Source: Rhododendron vialii (taxonomy: Eukaryota; Streptophyta; Magnoliopsida; Ericales; Ericaceae). Taken from it: DNA of 64,000 bases. The translations under genes and the position numbers were made by a program. Shown here one piece after another: positions 24,383 to 37,725 of the stretch (position 1 is its first letter; every line of letters starts with the position of its first letter). The notes under the pieces were generated by a model. It saw only the letters and a list, made by a program, of their open reading frames with translations. It was not told where the DNA came from and made no database searches. The stretch covers positions 23,212,001 through 23,276,000 of the forward strand of contig NC_080564.1 in the NCBI RefSeq assembly GCF_030253575.1. Direction: 5' to 3'.

Positions 24383-26764
24383 TTAACTTGACTTTTGCAA
24401 ATCGGATACAAAATTTGAAGCAGCAAAAGCAGCCGATCCCCCCACCACCGAAACCAAAGCAATCAAAACTTGCAACACCACTTCCCAAGGGTAGTCCTCA
24501 GGCACCAGATACACACAAGAAGGGCCCACCACCAGCAAACCCAAGCTGAGGCTGAACAGGGCCGCTGGAGTTCCTGGGTCTGTAGCTGCTGACAAGACGC
24601 CGAGCTCCTCCGCCTTGGAGAGGAGGCCCAGTTTCTCAATTGAGGAGAGAGAGAGTCCGAACTTTTCTGCAGCCGATAGGAGGCCGGCTTTCTCTGCTTT
24701 TGTTAGGAGTCTCAGTTGCTCCACTCTGGTGAGGAGCTTGACTGGGGGTGCTCCGGTGGAGTAGCCATTTCTTGGGCCTTTCTGCATTGGTCATCACTTA
24801 ACAGAGTTAGTCTTTATAGAAGAAACATATGAGGTGAGATCCTTTGAAGACGTATAAGCATGGCAGTCTGCATTTGTTTCCACTTACCAGTTCATAGAAG
24901 AAGGATTTGAGGTAAGATCCTTTGAAGACAGATATCTATAAAGCATGTTTTTCATCTCTTTCTGTAGTCTGGTTCCTTAGCCTTAGGTAATCAAATAAGT
25001 GGTGCTTGTTGCAAAATTTGTAGTACATCAAATTCATATTTTTCTCACTCAAACGATTAAGAAGGGACGCGACCAGCATAGAGACATGGTTAAGAAGGGA
25101 TGACGAGCATAGTGACCTTTGAGCGTGACCATAGAGTTCTTAACCGTTGCAGAATGTTCGGCTAAGAATTGCTCTTATGAGTAGACATTGTCCCGGGAGG
25201 GACAACCTATCACCAGACTAAGGTGTATGTTGGTAATAGTGCCCTCACACACAGCATCTGGTTCACGAGGACAACTATCGCAAACGGGATTCAAACTCGC
25301 TATCGCATGAAGAAGGAGAAGTTTCGCCCCTCACCTTTGCCTCGACTACTACCACAGTGGTCATGATATCAAGTTCTGAAGTGCTACAAACACCTCTGCT
25401 CTATATCAGGATTTTGGATTTGCTCAAGATAAAAGGAAAGAAAATAGCTGTTTGTTCTCTCTTATTTGTAGAAACTTTATATCTAACCCAAAAGCTTAAA
25501 CTATTAGGTGGAGCAATCCTAACATTATATTAAGTGATCAACCATTACATACGCAAGCAAAGTGGGAATGTATTTTTATGTGATCGGCGGAAGTCTGAAA
25601 TGGTAGTTGTTGATAATATTTGAACCTCTGTCAAATCCATGAGAGTACGTGGTGCTTCCCACTTGACTATCACTCCACTTGCAATGTGGGATTGTATTCC
25701 TTTAACACTATTTTCCTGACCCAACAATTCTTTCACCTTGTCGCTTTTCTTTCCTTCCACAGATACATCATCCAGGCAATAATGCATTAGGGACTGTCTA
25801 GTGTCTATCATTGTATCTTTACAGTTTCTTTGGGAATTGTTTCGCTATTTATTGACAGAATAGAGAAAATGAGTAAAACCTTTTTGTGGTGGATGGAGGA
25901 GGATTGCGAAAACACATAATCATGGTAAGGATGGCTTAAATGAGCGATGTGGGATAAAGTCTAAGGCTCACCCTCACGTGCAGCCCAGATGCATGTGGAA
26001 GTACAAATTGAGGAGACAAGGACCCCGTTCGTTTTGGGATTTTAGATTTGGAATTGTAGTTAATGAGCATAAAGAGAAATAAAATAATGACTGAAAATAT
26101 GGGTAATGATTGGAGAGAGATAGAGAGAAAAATGAGAGTAATGATTGGAGATAAATAGGATAATGATTAGAATTCAAAATCCTTAAACGAACGGGGTCCA
26201 GGAGATTGAATGGGGAGATGGAGACTCGACCGCGTGAGGCTCTAATACAATGTTAGATTACTGGTTCTAACCTAAAACTAATTAACACCTATTGCCTCTA
26301 AAATTTATTAACCAAGCATGAGCAATGGCTCAAAAGCCTCAAATGAACAATGTGAGATAAAGTCTAACAAATACAATTCCCGAATTAATACTATCATGCT
26401 TAAATGAGAGCCAATGCAGTCATCAAAACATGGGCAAGATTAGCAGCAATATGATTTTCAGTGGAAATATGGTATCTAGAAAAGATATATTCTCATTACC
26501 CCTCACAATTGCAGTCATCAAAACCAAACATGGGCAAGATTTGATATACTGACCTTTCCAGAGCCAACAGTGTTGGTGGCAGAGGGAATAGGCTTCTGGG
26601 TAGCCATGGATTTAACAACAAAAAGAGTAGTAATTGAGACAGAGGCAGAGTAGTGTTGGTTGCGGTAGTGTTGGTTGCTTGATCTGCTTATTATTCCTTT
26701 CTTGGTTGAGGAATGAATCAGTGGAATTCCTCCGTTGGTGCTGCTGCTACACCACCCCATGCCT

Positions 26765-26769
<5 letters not shown>
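24383..26769 (-). CDS. RIQ1/RIQ2-like thylakoid membrane protein (DUF1118)
   Basis: Two exons on the minus strand, 26769-26554 and 24781-24383, are joined in phase 0 (SGK|KGPRNG), giving 204 residues. RIQ proteins are grana-thylakoid proteins that affect LHCII organisation and non-photochemical quenching. Exon 1 is a Ser/Thr-rich chloroplast transit region. Exon 2 carries the conserved helical repeats [19 protein letters not shown] and [19 protein letters not shown], then two hydrophobic segments ([19 protein letters not shown] and [19 protein letters not shown]) separated by PEDYPWE. Length fits RIQ2 (about 200 residues), but the two paralogues were not separated. The 1.77-kb intron holds a MITE (26020-26199). 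A GA tract in the sense strand abuts the start codon. Confidence 0.87.
24816..24930. repeat. Short direct duplication in the RIQ-like intron
   Basis: The stretch tagaagaa...gaggtgagatcctttgaagac at 24816-24851 recurs as tagaagaa...gaggtaagatcctttgaagac at 24895-24930, a 79-base offset. It has no apparent function. Confidence 0.6.
26020..26199. mobile_element. 180-bp MITE in the RIQ-like intron
   Basis: The left end ggaccccgttcgttttggg is the inverted counterpart of the right end (reverse complement ggaccccgttcgtttaagg). The interior is AT-rich with repeated taatgatt words and has no coding capacity. The class is not certain. A clean target duplication was not seen. Confidence 0.7.

Positions 26770-26805
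<36 letters not shown>
26770..26805. repeat. (CT)n microsatellite at the RIQ-like start codon
   Basis: About 36 bases of CT on the plus strand, or GA in the sense of the minus-strand gene, directly upstream of its ATG at 26769. Confidence 0.9.
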
Positions 26806-26806
<1 letters not shown>

Positions 26807-27274
26807 GTTTCCTTCTCTTTCTTTGCAATTGAAGGTCATCAGTGAGTGATCGACAATGGATTGAATTGAATTGTTTGGTAGTCCACGTGTCAACACATTA
26901 TTGGCAATTTCCTTCCAAGTCATTTTCCAACGGCAAAATTCATTTTCACCTCCTGTGCTTTGGACAAATATCACTTACGCCCCCTCAACTCTAATTTCAG
27001 ACATCCATCGGAAAAGATAACAGTCCAACTTTGAATGCCCGTGGCCCCCGACTATTTGGCAAAGTGATATTGCAAACTCTGTTAACAAAACAATCAAAAA
27101 AGACATAAAATTGCATCTTGATTACTCCATTTGAGACACAACACGTACCACAATTTATAATGTGTTAATTCTCTCCATCTTAAAGAATAAAAGTTACGAG
27201 GAAAAAAGCAAGAAAGTGAGGGTGCGAAATGGATCGCTGCCTAGAGGACTTCAATTACACATAGATATGAATAC

Positions 27275-27278
<4 letters not shown>

Positions 27279-27315
<37 letters not shown>
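27279..27315. repeat. (GA)n microsatellite
   Basis: About 37 bases of GA repeat in intergenic DNA, next to a cgagcccgatcctgagattt stretch. Confidence 0.9.
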
Positions 27316-27320
<5 letters not shown>

Positions 27321-30300
27321 CCGATCCTGAGATTTTGGAGGCCCTAGGTGAATTTTTTAAAAATGAGGCCTCTCATTGTTATATACTAGCGAATGCTCGT
27401 GCCTGAAAGCACGGATGGACATGACGCAATATTGCTTCAATTGACAATGCCAACTAATGACATCAATAACTAAATCCTGACCAACGAATCAAATTTAAAT
27501 CAATCAAATCAAATTCTCCATCAAATTTAACATGCAAAATGGAAATGAACCACCAAAACTGTGTTAGATCTTTTAAAGATTTAGCCACAAAGAGTATTCC
27601 CAAAAAGAGAAAGAGAGAGAGACTAAAGGCGCATAAGTGAAGAAGTTATGAACATGTATTTTTCGCTCCCTTGACATTGAGGTTGCTTTCTTTTTCTGTT
27701 GTACACTATTTATGTTCTAGCAAATTTTTCAATAACCGAAAAGCAATCAAGCCCCAAAATCTGATCTTATGCCTAGATAACTACATATATAATACACAAA
27801 GAAGTTCAAATAGGAGATGGTTAGGCAACAATAGTTGGTCCAAATTTTAGCTTCTAAATTTAAGGTGCACGTGAACTTATCACACTAACCAATGAGCCAT
27901 ATTGCCTTCTCCTATTTTGAGACCACCACCAAAAGCTCATTTTCCTTTACTTTCATATCAGCTATCATCCATGTTTAGCTTCAGAGTTCCTACACCAGGA
28001 GGATACCATTTAACTAAAATAGGAGAAGTCAAGAGGATTTGGATTTGGGGGGAGGGAGAATTTAAATGCGTCAACACATTTAAATTCGTAAGACTCAATT
28101 TTTCTACAACTTACTGGAACATTGGAATAAATTTTATCAAAAAAATTCCTATGCATCCACGTTCTAAGTGCGGTATTCAAGTCACTCCTATAGAATTGCT
28201 CACATCATTCCTGTGCACCTATATCGATATAAGTTGAAGTATCCATTTTTAGATCATTGTCAAGTCCAAATGTAGATAAAAAAGGGGGCATGCAGTGCTT
28301 TCTTACACTTCAAACAATACCACTTAATAAATGTTAAAACCAAATATCTCAAAAGAATTGATGATAAGAACCGAAGAAAACCATACTATGAAGCACAATA
28401 GAATGAGTTACTCATGATAAGTTTGTTCAAACCCCAACTCATGAAAACGAAACTTAAAAATTAATAACACATTCCATTCTAAAATCTTAGGTAAGATAAA
28501 CTTTTTCGATCAAGGTACCAGATCAAATCAATTAAGTAGTTACTACCAACTTCAACTAAAAAAAATAAAAAAGTGTCTAACTCAATGTTAATGATGTCGT
28601 GATACACACACGCCTGCCTCAAATATTTATGCAATACCTCCAACTCATTGAGCAAAGTATGCCATGACCCACTGCCCTTCATGCCTATTGATTTTTATAA
28701 GTTAAAAACATTACCATGTTAAAAATAGACTGCTGCTATGAGTTGGTTTTTATAGAAATTAAAATACGTGTCTACTTTTTTTGTAGAAATCTGTGTCCGT
28801 GAGCGTGCTACAATCAAAACTGAGCTACTCTCATAGCTAGTTGTGTAGGAATTTTAGAGGTCGTAAAAGGAAAATAAAGTCAAAAATTGGATCATAGTAA
28901 TGGTGCATCAAGCATACAATTTATTTCTCACTTTTCACCCTCCCTTTTCTACTTGAAATATTTAGTTCTTTGTATATAACTACGATTGAATGAGGAGGAA
29001 AACATTCAATTGATCTTTGGTTTTTTAGCATGGCGCACATGGCATGTTCACAACTTATGAGTAATGACATAGTACCTCTTGAGCCACCGACTATCTAACC
29101 TCTTTGTCCTTCAATCGTCCAACAAATTCATTATGTTAAACAAAATAGCAACTTCTTGTATGGTGGAACGCAACCAATGAAGAAAACATATAATAAAACC
29201 CAAAGCCACATAATGGAAAGAGAGAGGCAATTCAATCAAAGGAAAAAGGAAACAAAGCAATACAGATGAATATATCTCATATAGAACTCTAAAATATTGT
29301 TAGCTTCGTTGAATAGAGCAATCATAAAGTATGATAACCAGAAAAAAGACTATATTGAGTCACGTCAACAAATACGTGTCCTTGGAGTTGAGGTATATAT
29401 TAAACCTAGACTTACACAACCGTCTCATACCGATAAAATGGGTGTAGAGGTCAATTCAATGTAATACACAAATGCAAAAAGTGAAAAAGGGGTTAAGAGA
29501 ATTAAAAAGATGTAAAAGCATAGAAGTCAATTATCTAAATAAACAAACTCTGCATTTAAGAAACAAAATTCATGTTCACGCTAAAATAAACACACACATA
29601 TAACTAATGAGGAAAACTCCAACTTCATGTAACAAACAAAACCCAAGATATAATCAATACTCTTAACAAAGAAACCCAAAAATTACGTACCTTTGAGTAC
29701 ATTAGAAGCCCAAAGTTAACATAACTACGGCAAAGAAGATTTTTTTTATCTGTTGCAATAACTTTTACACCCTTGATCCTTGTTTCGCCTTTCCAAAATG
29801 GAAGCATGCTTCGACTGAGCTTTAGGCACTAAATTTTTTTTGTTGGTAACACTTACATTAACTCAAAGCTAGAGTATGTCAACATTAACAACCAAAAGCC
29901 AATACTAATACCATAACAAAAAAGAAGTTAAGAGAGCACTTTACCTAAAGGGATCTCTGATCATACCATCACAATTCCATAAGAATAGGAGCTTTGCAAG
30001 AAAGATCGGAGGTGGAACGCCGATCATCCACCAAAAGCACTTCCACTCTTTCCATGTTACCCCTACAATGTAGTATCAAACAGATTGTTAGAGTGCTAGA
30101 AAACGCGAACCTCTTGCAACTCCAGAATAATTATCATGCAGGGGAAAACACCTTAATCAACAACCAAGCCTCACTTTCAAATCACAAGACAAAAGCTAAA
30201 GGTTAGGGAGATGCCTACTTGTCTTAAGGTGATTCACTTGACCGGTCTAAAATTCATTAACCCAGGTCAGTTAAAAAAGGAGAAAACGAATTACAATTAT

Positions 30301-30427
30301 GGATTATAGCAAGAATTGAATTTAAGCTGAAACATTTTTTTTCCTACCTAACTTTATATCCCCTCAGATTGAATTTTGGTTCTCGACGCTTAAGTAGACA
30401 GCAATGAATTACTAAGTTATCCTTACT
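27316..30427. other. Gene-free AT-rich region 5' of the retrotransposon
   Basis: No credible coding region was seen. Near 27388-27412 tatatactagcgaatgctcg and agcacggatgg resemble ends found on plant Helitrons. With only this cue I do not call an element. The stretch ends at the CATAC duplication of the Tat element. Confidence 0.4.
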
Positions 30428-30432
30428 CATAC

Positions 30433-31246
30433 TGTAGGGGGCCGAAATATCCGAAGGATCACAGGGTTCACAAGGTCCAGAAGGGAGAATGAAGGATCGC
30501 ACACTGTTCGACCCATCATCTAAGCTGTTTCAGTTCACCTGTAAATAAGTTTGGGCTTCGGCCCGATATGCCAATATTTATCCGAAGGATAGACGGAACC
30601 ACGAGTACTTCACCGAACGTCATAAGCTGTATCCGAACATACGTACACTTGAGTTCACTCGGTGGTCTCACCAAACGCACGGGTAAGAACACCCATTTGT
30701 TCGGATAAGTTTCTCTTCGGTAAGGACACCAAATGCTCGGATAATTTCGTATGGCAGAAGTGGGTCCCACCGAGTACAGGCGATTATGGAGCCTTCCATA
30801 AATATCCACTGATACGTAGGCTGTCTTTTCTGATATTCGAAGTGACATCTCTGAACGATGTGACCTTTTTGACACCGACCCATGTGGCTCTGTAAGACTT
30901 GGGAAGTGGAGTTCATTAAATGTCCCTGCTACAAGGCGCCAACCGAGCAGAACGTAACACGTGGAAAGTATGACCAACTTGCTCAGCACTCCACCCCCTG
31001 TGCCTATAAATAGAAGAACAACACCACTAAGAAAGGGACTCTGGACTCGAAAACAACAGCATTCTTCTCTCTACCAGCATATTTTTCTCACTAAACTTCT
31101 TCTTCTCTTCTCCACCTACTGACTAGTTCGTCGGAGCTTCTTCCCGGAGGAACAACCCCTCCGGTTCTGCAGGTACATCAAGACCGGCGTTATCTCATAC
31201 GCAAACAGCTACACAAGAAGGATCACGAACAAATCACACCCCCACA
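30433..31246 (+). repeat. 5' LTR
   Basis: 814 bases, TG...CA ends, nearly identical to 41498-42309. A TATA box (tataaata) lies at 31005-31012, so transcription should start near 31035. The LTR is rich in ttcgg and ccgaa words, as are the interior non-coding parts. Confidence 0.95.
31005..31012 (+). promoter_or_regulatory. LTR TATA box
   Basis: tataaata follows cctgtgcc and precedes gaagaacaac. The same sequence is at 42071-42078 in the 3' LTR. Confidence 0.7.
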
Positions 31247-31248
31247 AT

Positions 31249-31266
31249 TGGCGACTCTGCTGGGGA
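31249..31266 (+). other. Primer-binding site
   Basis: tggcgactctgctgggga lies 2 bases after the 5' LTR. Its reverse complement ends in CCA, as a tRNA 3' end does. I did not establish which tRNA it matches. Confidence 0.75.
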
Positions 31267-31458
31267 AGTACAACTTAAAGTTTTGGGGTGTTCTTTGTGT
31301 TCTTCGTGTTCTTGACACTAGTTGAAGTCCCAACTCAAATTCTGTCTGCTCCACTCCTCTGAACGGAACAAATGGCTCAACGCCTCTCACTTCCGCGTTC
31401 GGAAAACTTTACCCTTGGGTTGGAAGGTTATGGGTCTATCAGTCTTGAGCCTCATTAA

Positions 31459-33515
31459 GTGGCTAGGATGGTTCCCCACGTGGCCCGCCAACTTTCGTTT
31501 CCATCCACCGAGTTGGATATCGCCTTGGCCGAACAAAAACGTCAAGCAGCGGTTATTGCCATGCTTCAACAACGGCTGGAGGAGCGAGACGGAGGGATGA
31601 TCGCAACCCCGACAAATGAGCATCACGCCGAGCCCAGTCGACCGAAGAAATCCCGCAAGCGAAGCAGACCGTCTCGTCCAACCCAGATAACCGACCTCCT
31701 TGTTCCCGAGCGACGAACTGTCTTTGAGCGTCTTGATCAAGGGGCTTTACGGCCTCGGTTGCCGAGCATTATTCGTGCTGAGAGTTCTCGATCTTCAGCA
31801 ACAGGTTCAACAGCCGGGACCCATAAAAGAGGAATGTCCACCCGAGCACAACCTCAATCCGAACGATAAATGAGTCTAAGAAGTGGAAAGAAGCCCGTGG
31901 ATTTAAACAATCCACCTCGGCGCAAATGCACCAGCAGCGACAGGGAATATTCAGAACGATCCCAACACCATTCCGAACGTCGAGAAGTGCGACATTCGGC
32001 TCATTTAAGCAGCCGCCACCGAACGGAGAGCGGAGGAAACCGATCGGAGCACGACAATACAATTATCCTATATGATCAGTTTACGGGCTTGCTGACCATG
32101 TATCAACCCGTCGACTCAGGTTTCAGCCCCGGCATGCTCCCTTGGCTGGCTCAAGAGGAGAGGCGTGTGCGCCTTTGGTTCCAGCCACTCGGCGACCGAA
32201 GGAAAAAGAGGAGCGTCACCAGCACCACCGACGAGAACGTAAAAAGACTCCTGAGCTGGTGGCAAAATTTTCTCTCCCTATAGTCCCGCGAACCCCAGTT
32301 CAAGAGGATAATTCGAAGCTCGGGAAGGCTAAGGCTTCCCCCTTCATGGATGCTATTCAACAGGAGCGGCCGCCGGACAGGTTCGTTATGCCGAAGCTGA
32401 AGCGTTACGAAGAGAAGGAGGACGTAGTCGCGTTCGCTTGTCGCTTTCGACAAACTATGAGCCTCCACAACTTTTCTGACGCCCTTATGTGCAAGATCTT
32501 CCCACTCACCCTAAGCGAGCCAATTATGTTGTGGTACAACCAATTAAAGCCCAAATCCATTTCTTGCTTCAACGAGCTGGAATTGGAGTTTAGCAAATGC
32601 TTTGTGACCAGCAACATTCAACCAAAGACGTTGTCTATGCTGGTCAACATGCGGAGAGCGGTAGGAGAGACCCTACGGCTTTATACCGAGCGTTACTAGG
32701 AGGTCTATAATCTGATCCCAGACTGTGATCAAGGCGTTGCGGCCGAATCTTTTATGAACGGGCTAGATCCAGCCTCGGCGATGTTCCGTGAGCTCTCGCG
32801 TAATCCTCCTAAGACAATGGGAGAGCTCATGACGATAATCGAAAAGGACTGCGTTCATGAAGAAGCCATGGCCGAGCGAAATCCACCAAAGGCTCCAGAG
32901 CCCGCCAAAACTACTGGGCCGAAGAAGCAAGTATCAAACGTTCGCCAGGGGCATGGAGGCCAAAGCAGCTCAGGCCAAACGACCAACAAACCGACCAACA
33001 AGGGTCGACCTCCGCAGCACCCTCAGCCGCAGCCGTGGCAGCAAATGAAACGAGAACCGCGGCCAGACGAATACGTGGCCGAGCAAACTGTATTCACTGA
33101 ACCAATCTACAAGCTCCTTAACATCATTGGCAAATTGCCATTCTTTGTTTGACCGACTGTACTCTTAGGCACCGTCGGGCGTGGACCAGGGATGTGCACG
33201 TATCATAAGGAGCGCGGCCATTACACTACGCAATGCCCACCTTTTAAACGGTATCTCGAAAAACTGGCAGCGGCTGGGCATCTGAATCAGTGGATTGACA
33301 CTCGGCGAAATCCACTTCCACCGCCTCCCCCTTTCATTGGCAATCTCGTAAATGTAATACAGGGATTGGTTTCCGAAGGAAGGGCAGCCGAGCTTCGTTC
33401 AGAAATTGACAGAGCCGTCTCCTCTTTATCCATTTGCAACATTGCAACCCGGGCAAGCGAAAGTGGGAGGATCCGAGCCTCGACAACACTATTACCTTTT
33501 CATCCGACGACTTGA
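31459..33515 (+). pseudogene. Broken gag of the Tat-type element
   Basis: Gag is the particle protein. The N-terminal part is in one frame (31459 to about 32180) and contains an in-frame stop at 31867-31869. The frame then shifts between about 32150 and 32280. The retrotransposon gag domain follows (RFVMPKLKRYEEKEDVVAF, LWYNQLKPKSI). It is interrupted by stops at 32697-32699 (TAG) and 33150-33152 (TGA). A zinc-knuckle-like CTYHKERGHYTTQC lies near 33193-33234, with His in place of the second Cys, as in many plant Ty3 elements. The product cannot be full length. Confidence 0.85.
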
Positions 33516-36500
33516 AAGGTGTTCAATTCCCTCATCCGGACGCCCTCGTCGTTACTGTCGCTATTGAAAAGTCCATCGTGGAACGGGTATTGATAGACCA
33601 AGGAAGCTCGGCGGACGTGATGTTTTATTCTACATTCCAGAGCCTCGGATTATCTCCCGCTCAACTTCGGACAGCGTCCACTCCCCTTGTTAGTTTCACC
33701 AGAGCCCCGGTTTGGCCACTCGGCTTGATCACTCTCCCTGTGCTGGCGGGATCACGGGTTCTCGAAATTGAATTTTTGGTGGTCGCTTCTCCCAGTCCAT
33801 ACAACGTGATACTCGGCCGAACCTGGCTGCACGAGATGAAAGTAGTTGCTTCTACTTATCACCAGGTGGTCAAATTTATTGGCTGGAATGGTCGGCAGGA
33901 AAGCCTCTGAGGTGACCAGATCCAGTCGAAGAAATGCTACATCAGCACTGTCACGAACAAACAGAGCTGTTTGGAGGTACAATGCGTGGAAGCTACTCCC
34001 GATCCTATAATCGAAGATGTTGGAGTGCCGGCCGAACGATGATCTACCGAGGAGTTAATACGCTTCTCAATTCCCGGAGGTGAAGGAAGATATTTTTTAA
34101 TTGGGAGTTCTACGAGCGTGGCCGAACGAGAGGAGATGTATGACTTCCTAATGAGGAATATAGAAGTTTTTGCTTGGACTCCACAAGACATGCCGGGTGT
34201 CGATCCTTCGTTCGCCATGCACTCATTGAATGTCGATCCAAGTAGGCGGCCGGTGGTACAGAAAGTCCGACGTTCGTCCGCTGCACATATCGAAGCTGTA
34301 ATGACAGAAGTGGATCAACTGTTGGAGGCAGGCGTCATTCGGAAAGTCCTATACTCCACCTGACTTGCCAATCCGGTGGTTGTGCCAAAGAAAAACGGGA
34401 AGCTAAGGGTTTGTGTTGATTACACAAACCTCAACGACGCTTGTCCTATGGATAGATTTCCCCTTCCTCGGATTGAGCAAATGGTGGACGCAACAGCAGG
34501 GTGCGAACGCTTGAGCTTTATGGATGCCTATCGAGGCTATCACCAAATAGCGTTGGATCCGGAAGATCAGGAGAAGACGACCTTTATTTCTCCTCGGGGC
34601 ACTTATTGCTACAAGGTCGTGCCGTTCGGCCTGAAGAATACCGGAGCAACCTTCCAACGTTCCATCACAAAAATGTTTCCCGGAATGCTCGGCAAAACAG
34701 TAGAAGCTTATATCGATGATCTGGTTTGCAGAAGTACGTTTGCTCGAGACCACCTTCGGGACTTGGGAGAGGTCTTCGTTGTTCTGAAGCGGCAGAAATT
34801 GCGCCTCAACGCTGAGAAGTGTGCGTTTGGTGTCAGTTCGGGAAAGTTCCTCGGTCACATAGTGAGCCGCCGAGGAATCCAAGCTGATCCCACACAGATC
34901 CAGGCCGTGCAAAATCTCCGAGCTCCCACTACTATCAAAGAAGTATAGCGACTTACAGGAATGGTGGCTGCCTTGAACCGCTTCATCCGACGTTCGGGAG
35001 ACCTTTGCCGTCCGTTTTTCCGAGCAATCACCACTAGCCGACGCAGATTCGTATGGATCGAAGAGTGCGAGCAGGCTTTGCAATCTTTAAAACAATACCT
35101 GTCCCACGCTCCTTTGCTCGTCAAGCCCCTACTTGATGAAGATCTATATATCTACCTTGCTGTTTTCTGATCACGCGATGAGCGTTGTTCTTATTCGAAA
35201 AGCGGGGATGGAGCATCAGCCAATCTTCTATTCCAGCAAAACGATGACGGACTCTCAGACGAGGTATCTGCCTATGGAAAAATTGGCATTGGCTCTCGTT
35301 TCAGCTAAAACGAGCCTCTTGCCTTACTTTCAATCCCATAGGATTGTGGTCCTCACTGAGTTTCCTCTCAACGCTGTCCTTCGAAAAACGGACACGTCAA
35401 GCCGGATCCTGAAATTCTCTCAAGACTTGGCTAACTTCGACATCCAGTTTGAGCCTCGGATAGCTATCAAAGGGCAAGCCTTAGCCGATTTCTTTGTCAA
35501 ACTCACTCCTGGCTTACAAGACGAAGCCAATGCTTTGGCCACCGCCGCTGAAGAAGCTCGGATTCAAGAAGAAGAGGTTTTAGAAGGACCATCCAGCCGT
35601 CCCGTGGAGCCACTCCGTGCTCGGTACTCCCTTGGACGCAAGAAACCCAAGCGACAATGGAAGCTCTTCTCCGGCGACGCTTGGCAACTGACCGTCGACG
35701 GAGCTTCTAATGTTCACGGGGCTGGAGCGGGCATCGTCCTTGTATCACCGAGCGGGACTGTGCATGAAAGCGTGGTCTCGATTGGGTACACGGCGACGAA
35801 CAACGAGGCGGAGTATGAAGCTTTGATTGCAGGCCTCCAACTTGCTCTTCGGCTGGATGCAGATTCGGTTCATGTCTTTTGTGACTCTCAGCTCATTGTG
35901 GGTCATTTAAACGACAATTATCAAGCCAAAGATCAACGCATGAATGCTTACGTGAGCCACGTATTGGCTCTGTTAAGAAGATTTGGCCGAGTAGAAGTGG
36001 AATGGATCGCTCGGGAACAAATGCACATGCTGACGCCCTGGCAGGTCTTGCTTCGGTTTACAAGACCTCGGGCAGTCGCACTATCACCTTTGACGAGGTC
36101 CCCAGACTGAGCTTCGAACAGCCGTGTGAACAGGTCATGGCAATCTCCCTCGGATCTAGTCAATTGGATCCAGTGATTGATTACTTGAAGAGCCAGGTGA
36201 TACCATCGAACAAACGCGAGGCTTACAAACTCCGTTGCCGACCGGCAAATTTTTTCCTGGATTCGAACGGAAAACCTTTACCGACGATCTTTCACTGGCC
36301 TTGATCTGCGAGTCGTCCACGACGACCTTGTGCAAGCCGTTCTGGAGGAACTCCATTCGGGAAGCTGTGGGGCGCATTCAGGAGGATGGTCCCTCGCACA
36401 GCGTGCTCTGACGCAAGGCTATTGGTGGCCGAAGATGGTTAAGCAGTCCGAAGAATTTGTAAAGCTTTGTGTTCGGTGCCAAAAACAAGCATCACTCATC

Positions 36501-37391
36501 CACCAGCCTGCCTTCCCCCTTAAAATGATCACTAGTCCGTAGCCGTTCGTGGTTTGGGCTTTTGACATAGTTGGCAAGATGCCGAAGGCGCCTGGAGGAT
36601 TTGAGTACATGCTCACTGCCACAGATTTGTTCACTAAGTGGGTAGAAGCTTCCCCCATGATCAAGACAACCACAGGGGACGTGGAACGCTTTATTTGGAA
36701 GCACATCATCTCGAGGTTCGGCGTACCGTACGCCATTCTTTCTGACAATGGCTCTCAATTTGTTGCGTCCGCCCTCAAAGCTTTTTATGTGAAGCGCCAC
36801 ATCACCATCCATAATTCCTCGGTGGCCTATCCTCAAGGTAATGGACAAGCCGAAGCATCGAACAAGATCATCACTTGGGGGCTGAAGCGCCGTTTCGATT
36901 GAAAACTCGGTAAATGGGTGGAAGAGCTTCCACACGTCTTATGGGCCTATCGAACAACACCTCGGCGGTCCACCGGCCGTACTCCATTTGCTATGGCCTA
37001 CAGTATGGAAGCTGTCCTCCCTTTGTCTACTATGATCCCCACAACCCGCACGGAGAATTTTAACCCTGTAGACAACAATGCGTTTGTGGGTACCGAGTTA
37101 GACCTCGCGGAAGAACTACGTGACGATGCTAACCTTCGGCATGCCGCGTATCAACAAGAAGTTGCAAGGGGCTACAACCGCAACGTTCGCGCTAGCCCAT
37201 TTAACGTCGGGGACTTAGTCCTTCGGATGGTTACCGAGGCGTCAAAGCTAACCAAGCTAAAGGATCCCTATGAAGGACCTTACCGAGTAGTGGAGAAGAT
37301 CGGGCATAGTGTCTACAAGCTTGCTGAGAGGGATGGCACGCCAATTGCTAATCCATGGAATGCCCAAAAACTTAGGAAATTCCATGGATAG
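33434..37391 (+). pseudogene. Broken pol (protease-RT-RNase H-integrase)
   Basis: Domains in order: protease with VLIDQGSSADV near 33580-33615; reverse transcriptase from about 34240, with YIDDL near 34710 intact; RNase H with TVDGAS, NNEAEYEAL, CDSQL and, after a frameshift, HADALAGLA; integrase with an H-H/C-C zinc site (ELHSGSCGAHSG, LCVRCQ) and D, D, E residues in FDIVG, LSDNGSQF and NGQAEASNK. Stops lie at 33908, 34040, 34361, 34946, 36540 and 36900. Frameshifts lie near 35161-35165, 36016-36020 and 36300. The homopolymer context of two shifts means assembly error is possible for those. The frame ends at 37391 without a chromodomain. Confidence 0.9.
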
Positions 37392-37523
37392 TATTGGCAT
37401 CTTTTGTATTTACATTTTTTGTTTGGCCAATACGCTTTTGAGCGTCATGTACTTAATACAAGTTTATTTTCACTATTCTGTTTTATTTTTTGTTTATTTC
37501 ATCTAGCCCCGGATACATCTTTT

Positions 37524-37725
37524 GTTCGGGTAAAAATCTCGGAGCCCATAACGATTTGTTAGTTCGGGTGAAAATCTCGAAGCCCATAACGATTTGTTTG
37601 TTCGGATGAAAATCTCGAAGCCCATAATGATTTGTTTGTTCGGGTGAAATTCTCTTAGCCCTTGGTATTTTTGTTCGGTCTCAATTCTCGTGGCCCTCGA
37701 TATATTTGTTCGGAGACTGCTCGCA
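37524..37725. repeat. 38-bp tandem repeats downstream of integrase
   Basis: gttcggg(t)...aaatctcg(g/a)agcccataa...gatttgtt recurs with 38-base spacing at 37524, 37562 and 37600. More diverged copies follow to about 37725. Tandem arrays in this untranslated position are known from Tat-lineage elements. Confidence 0.85.

Noticed and set aside
27902..28237. 111-codon plus-strand frame
   Set aside because: No domain, no promoter or splice cues, and it lies in repeat-rich intergenic DNA.
30516..31869. Minus-strand frame of 157 codons in the 5' LTR and frames opposite gag
   Set aside because: The same frame occurs in the 3' LTR because LTRs are copies; there is no domain or splice evidence.
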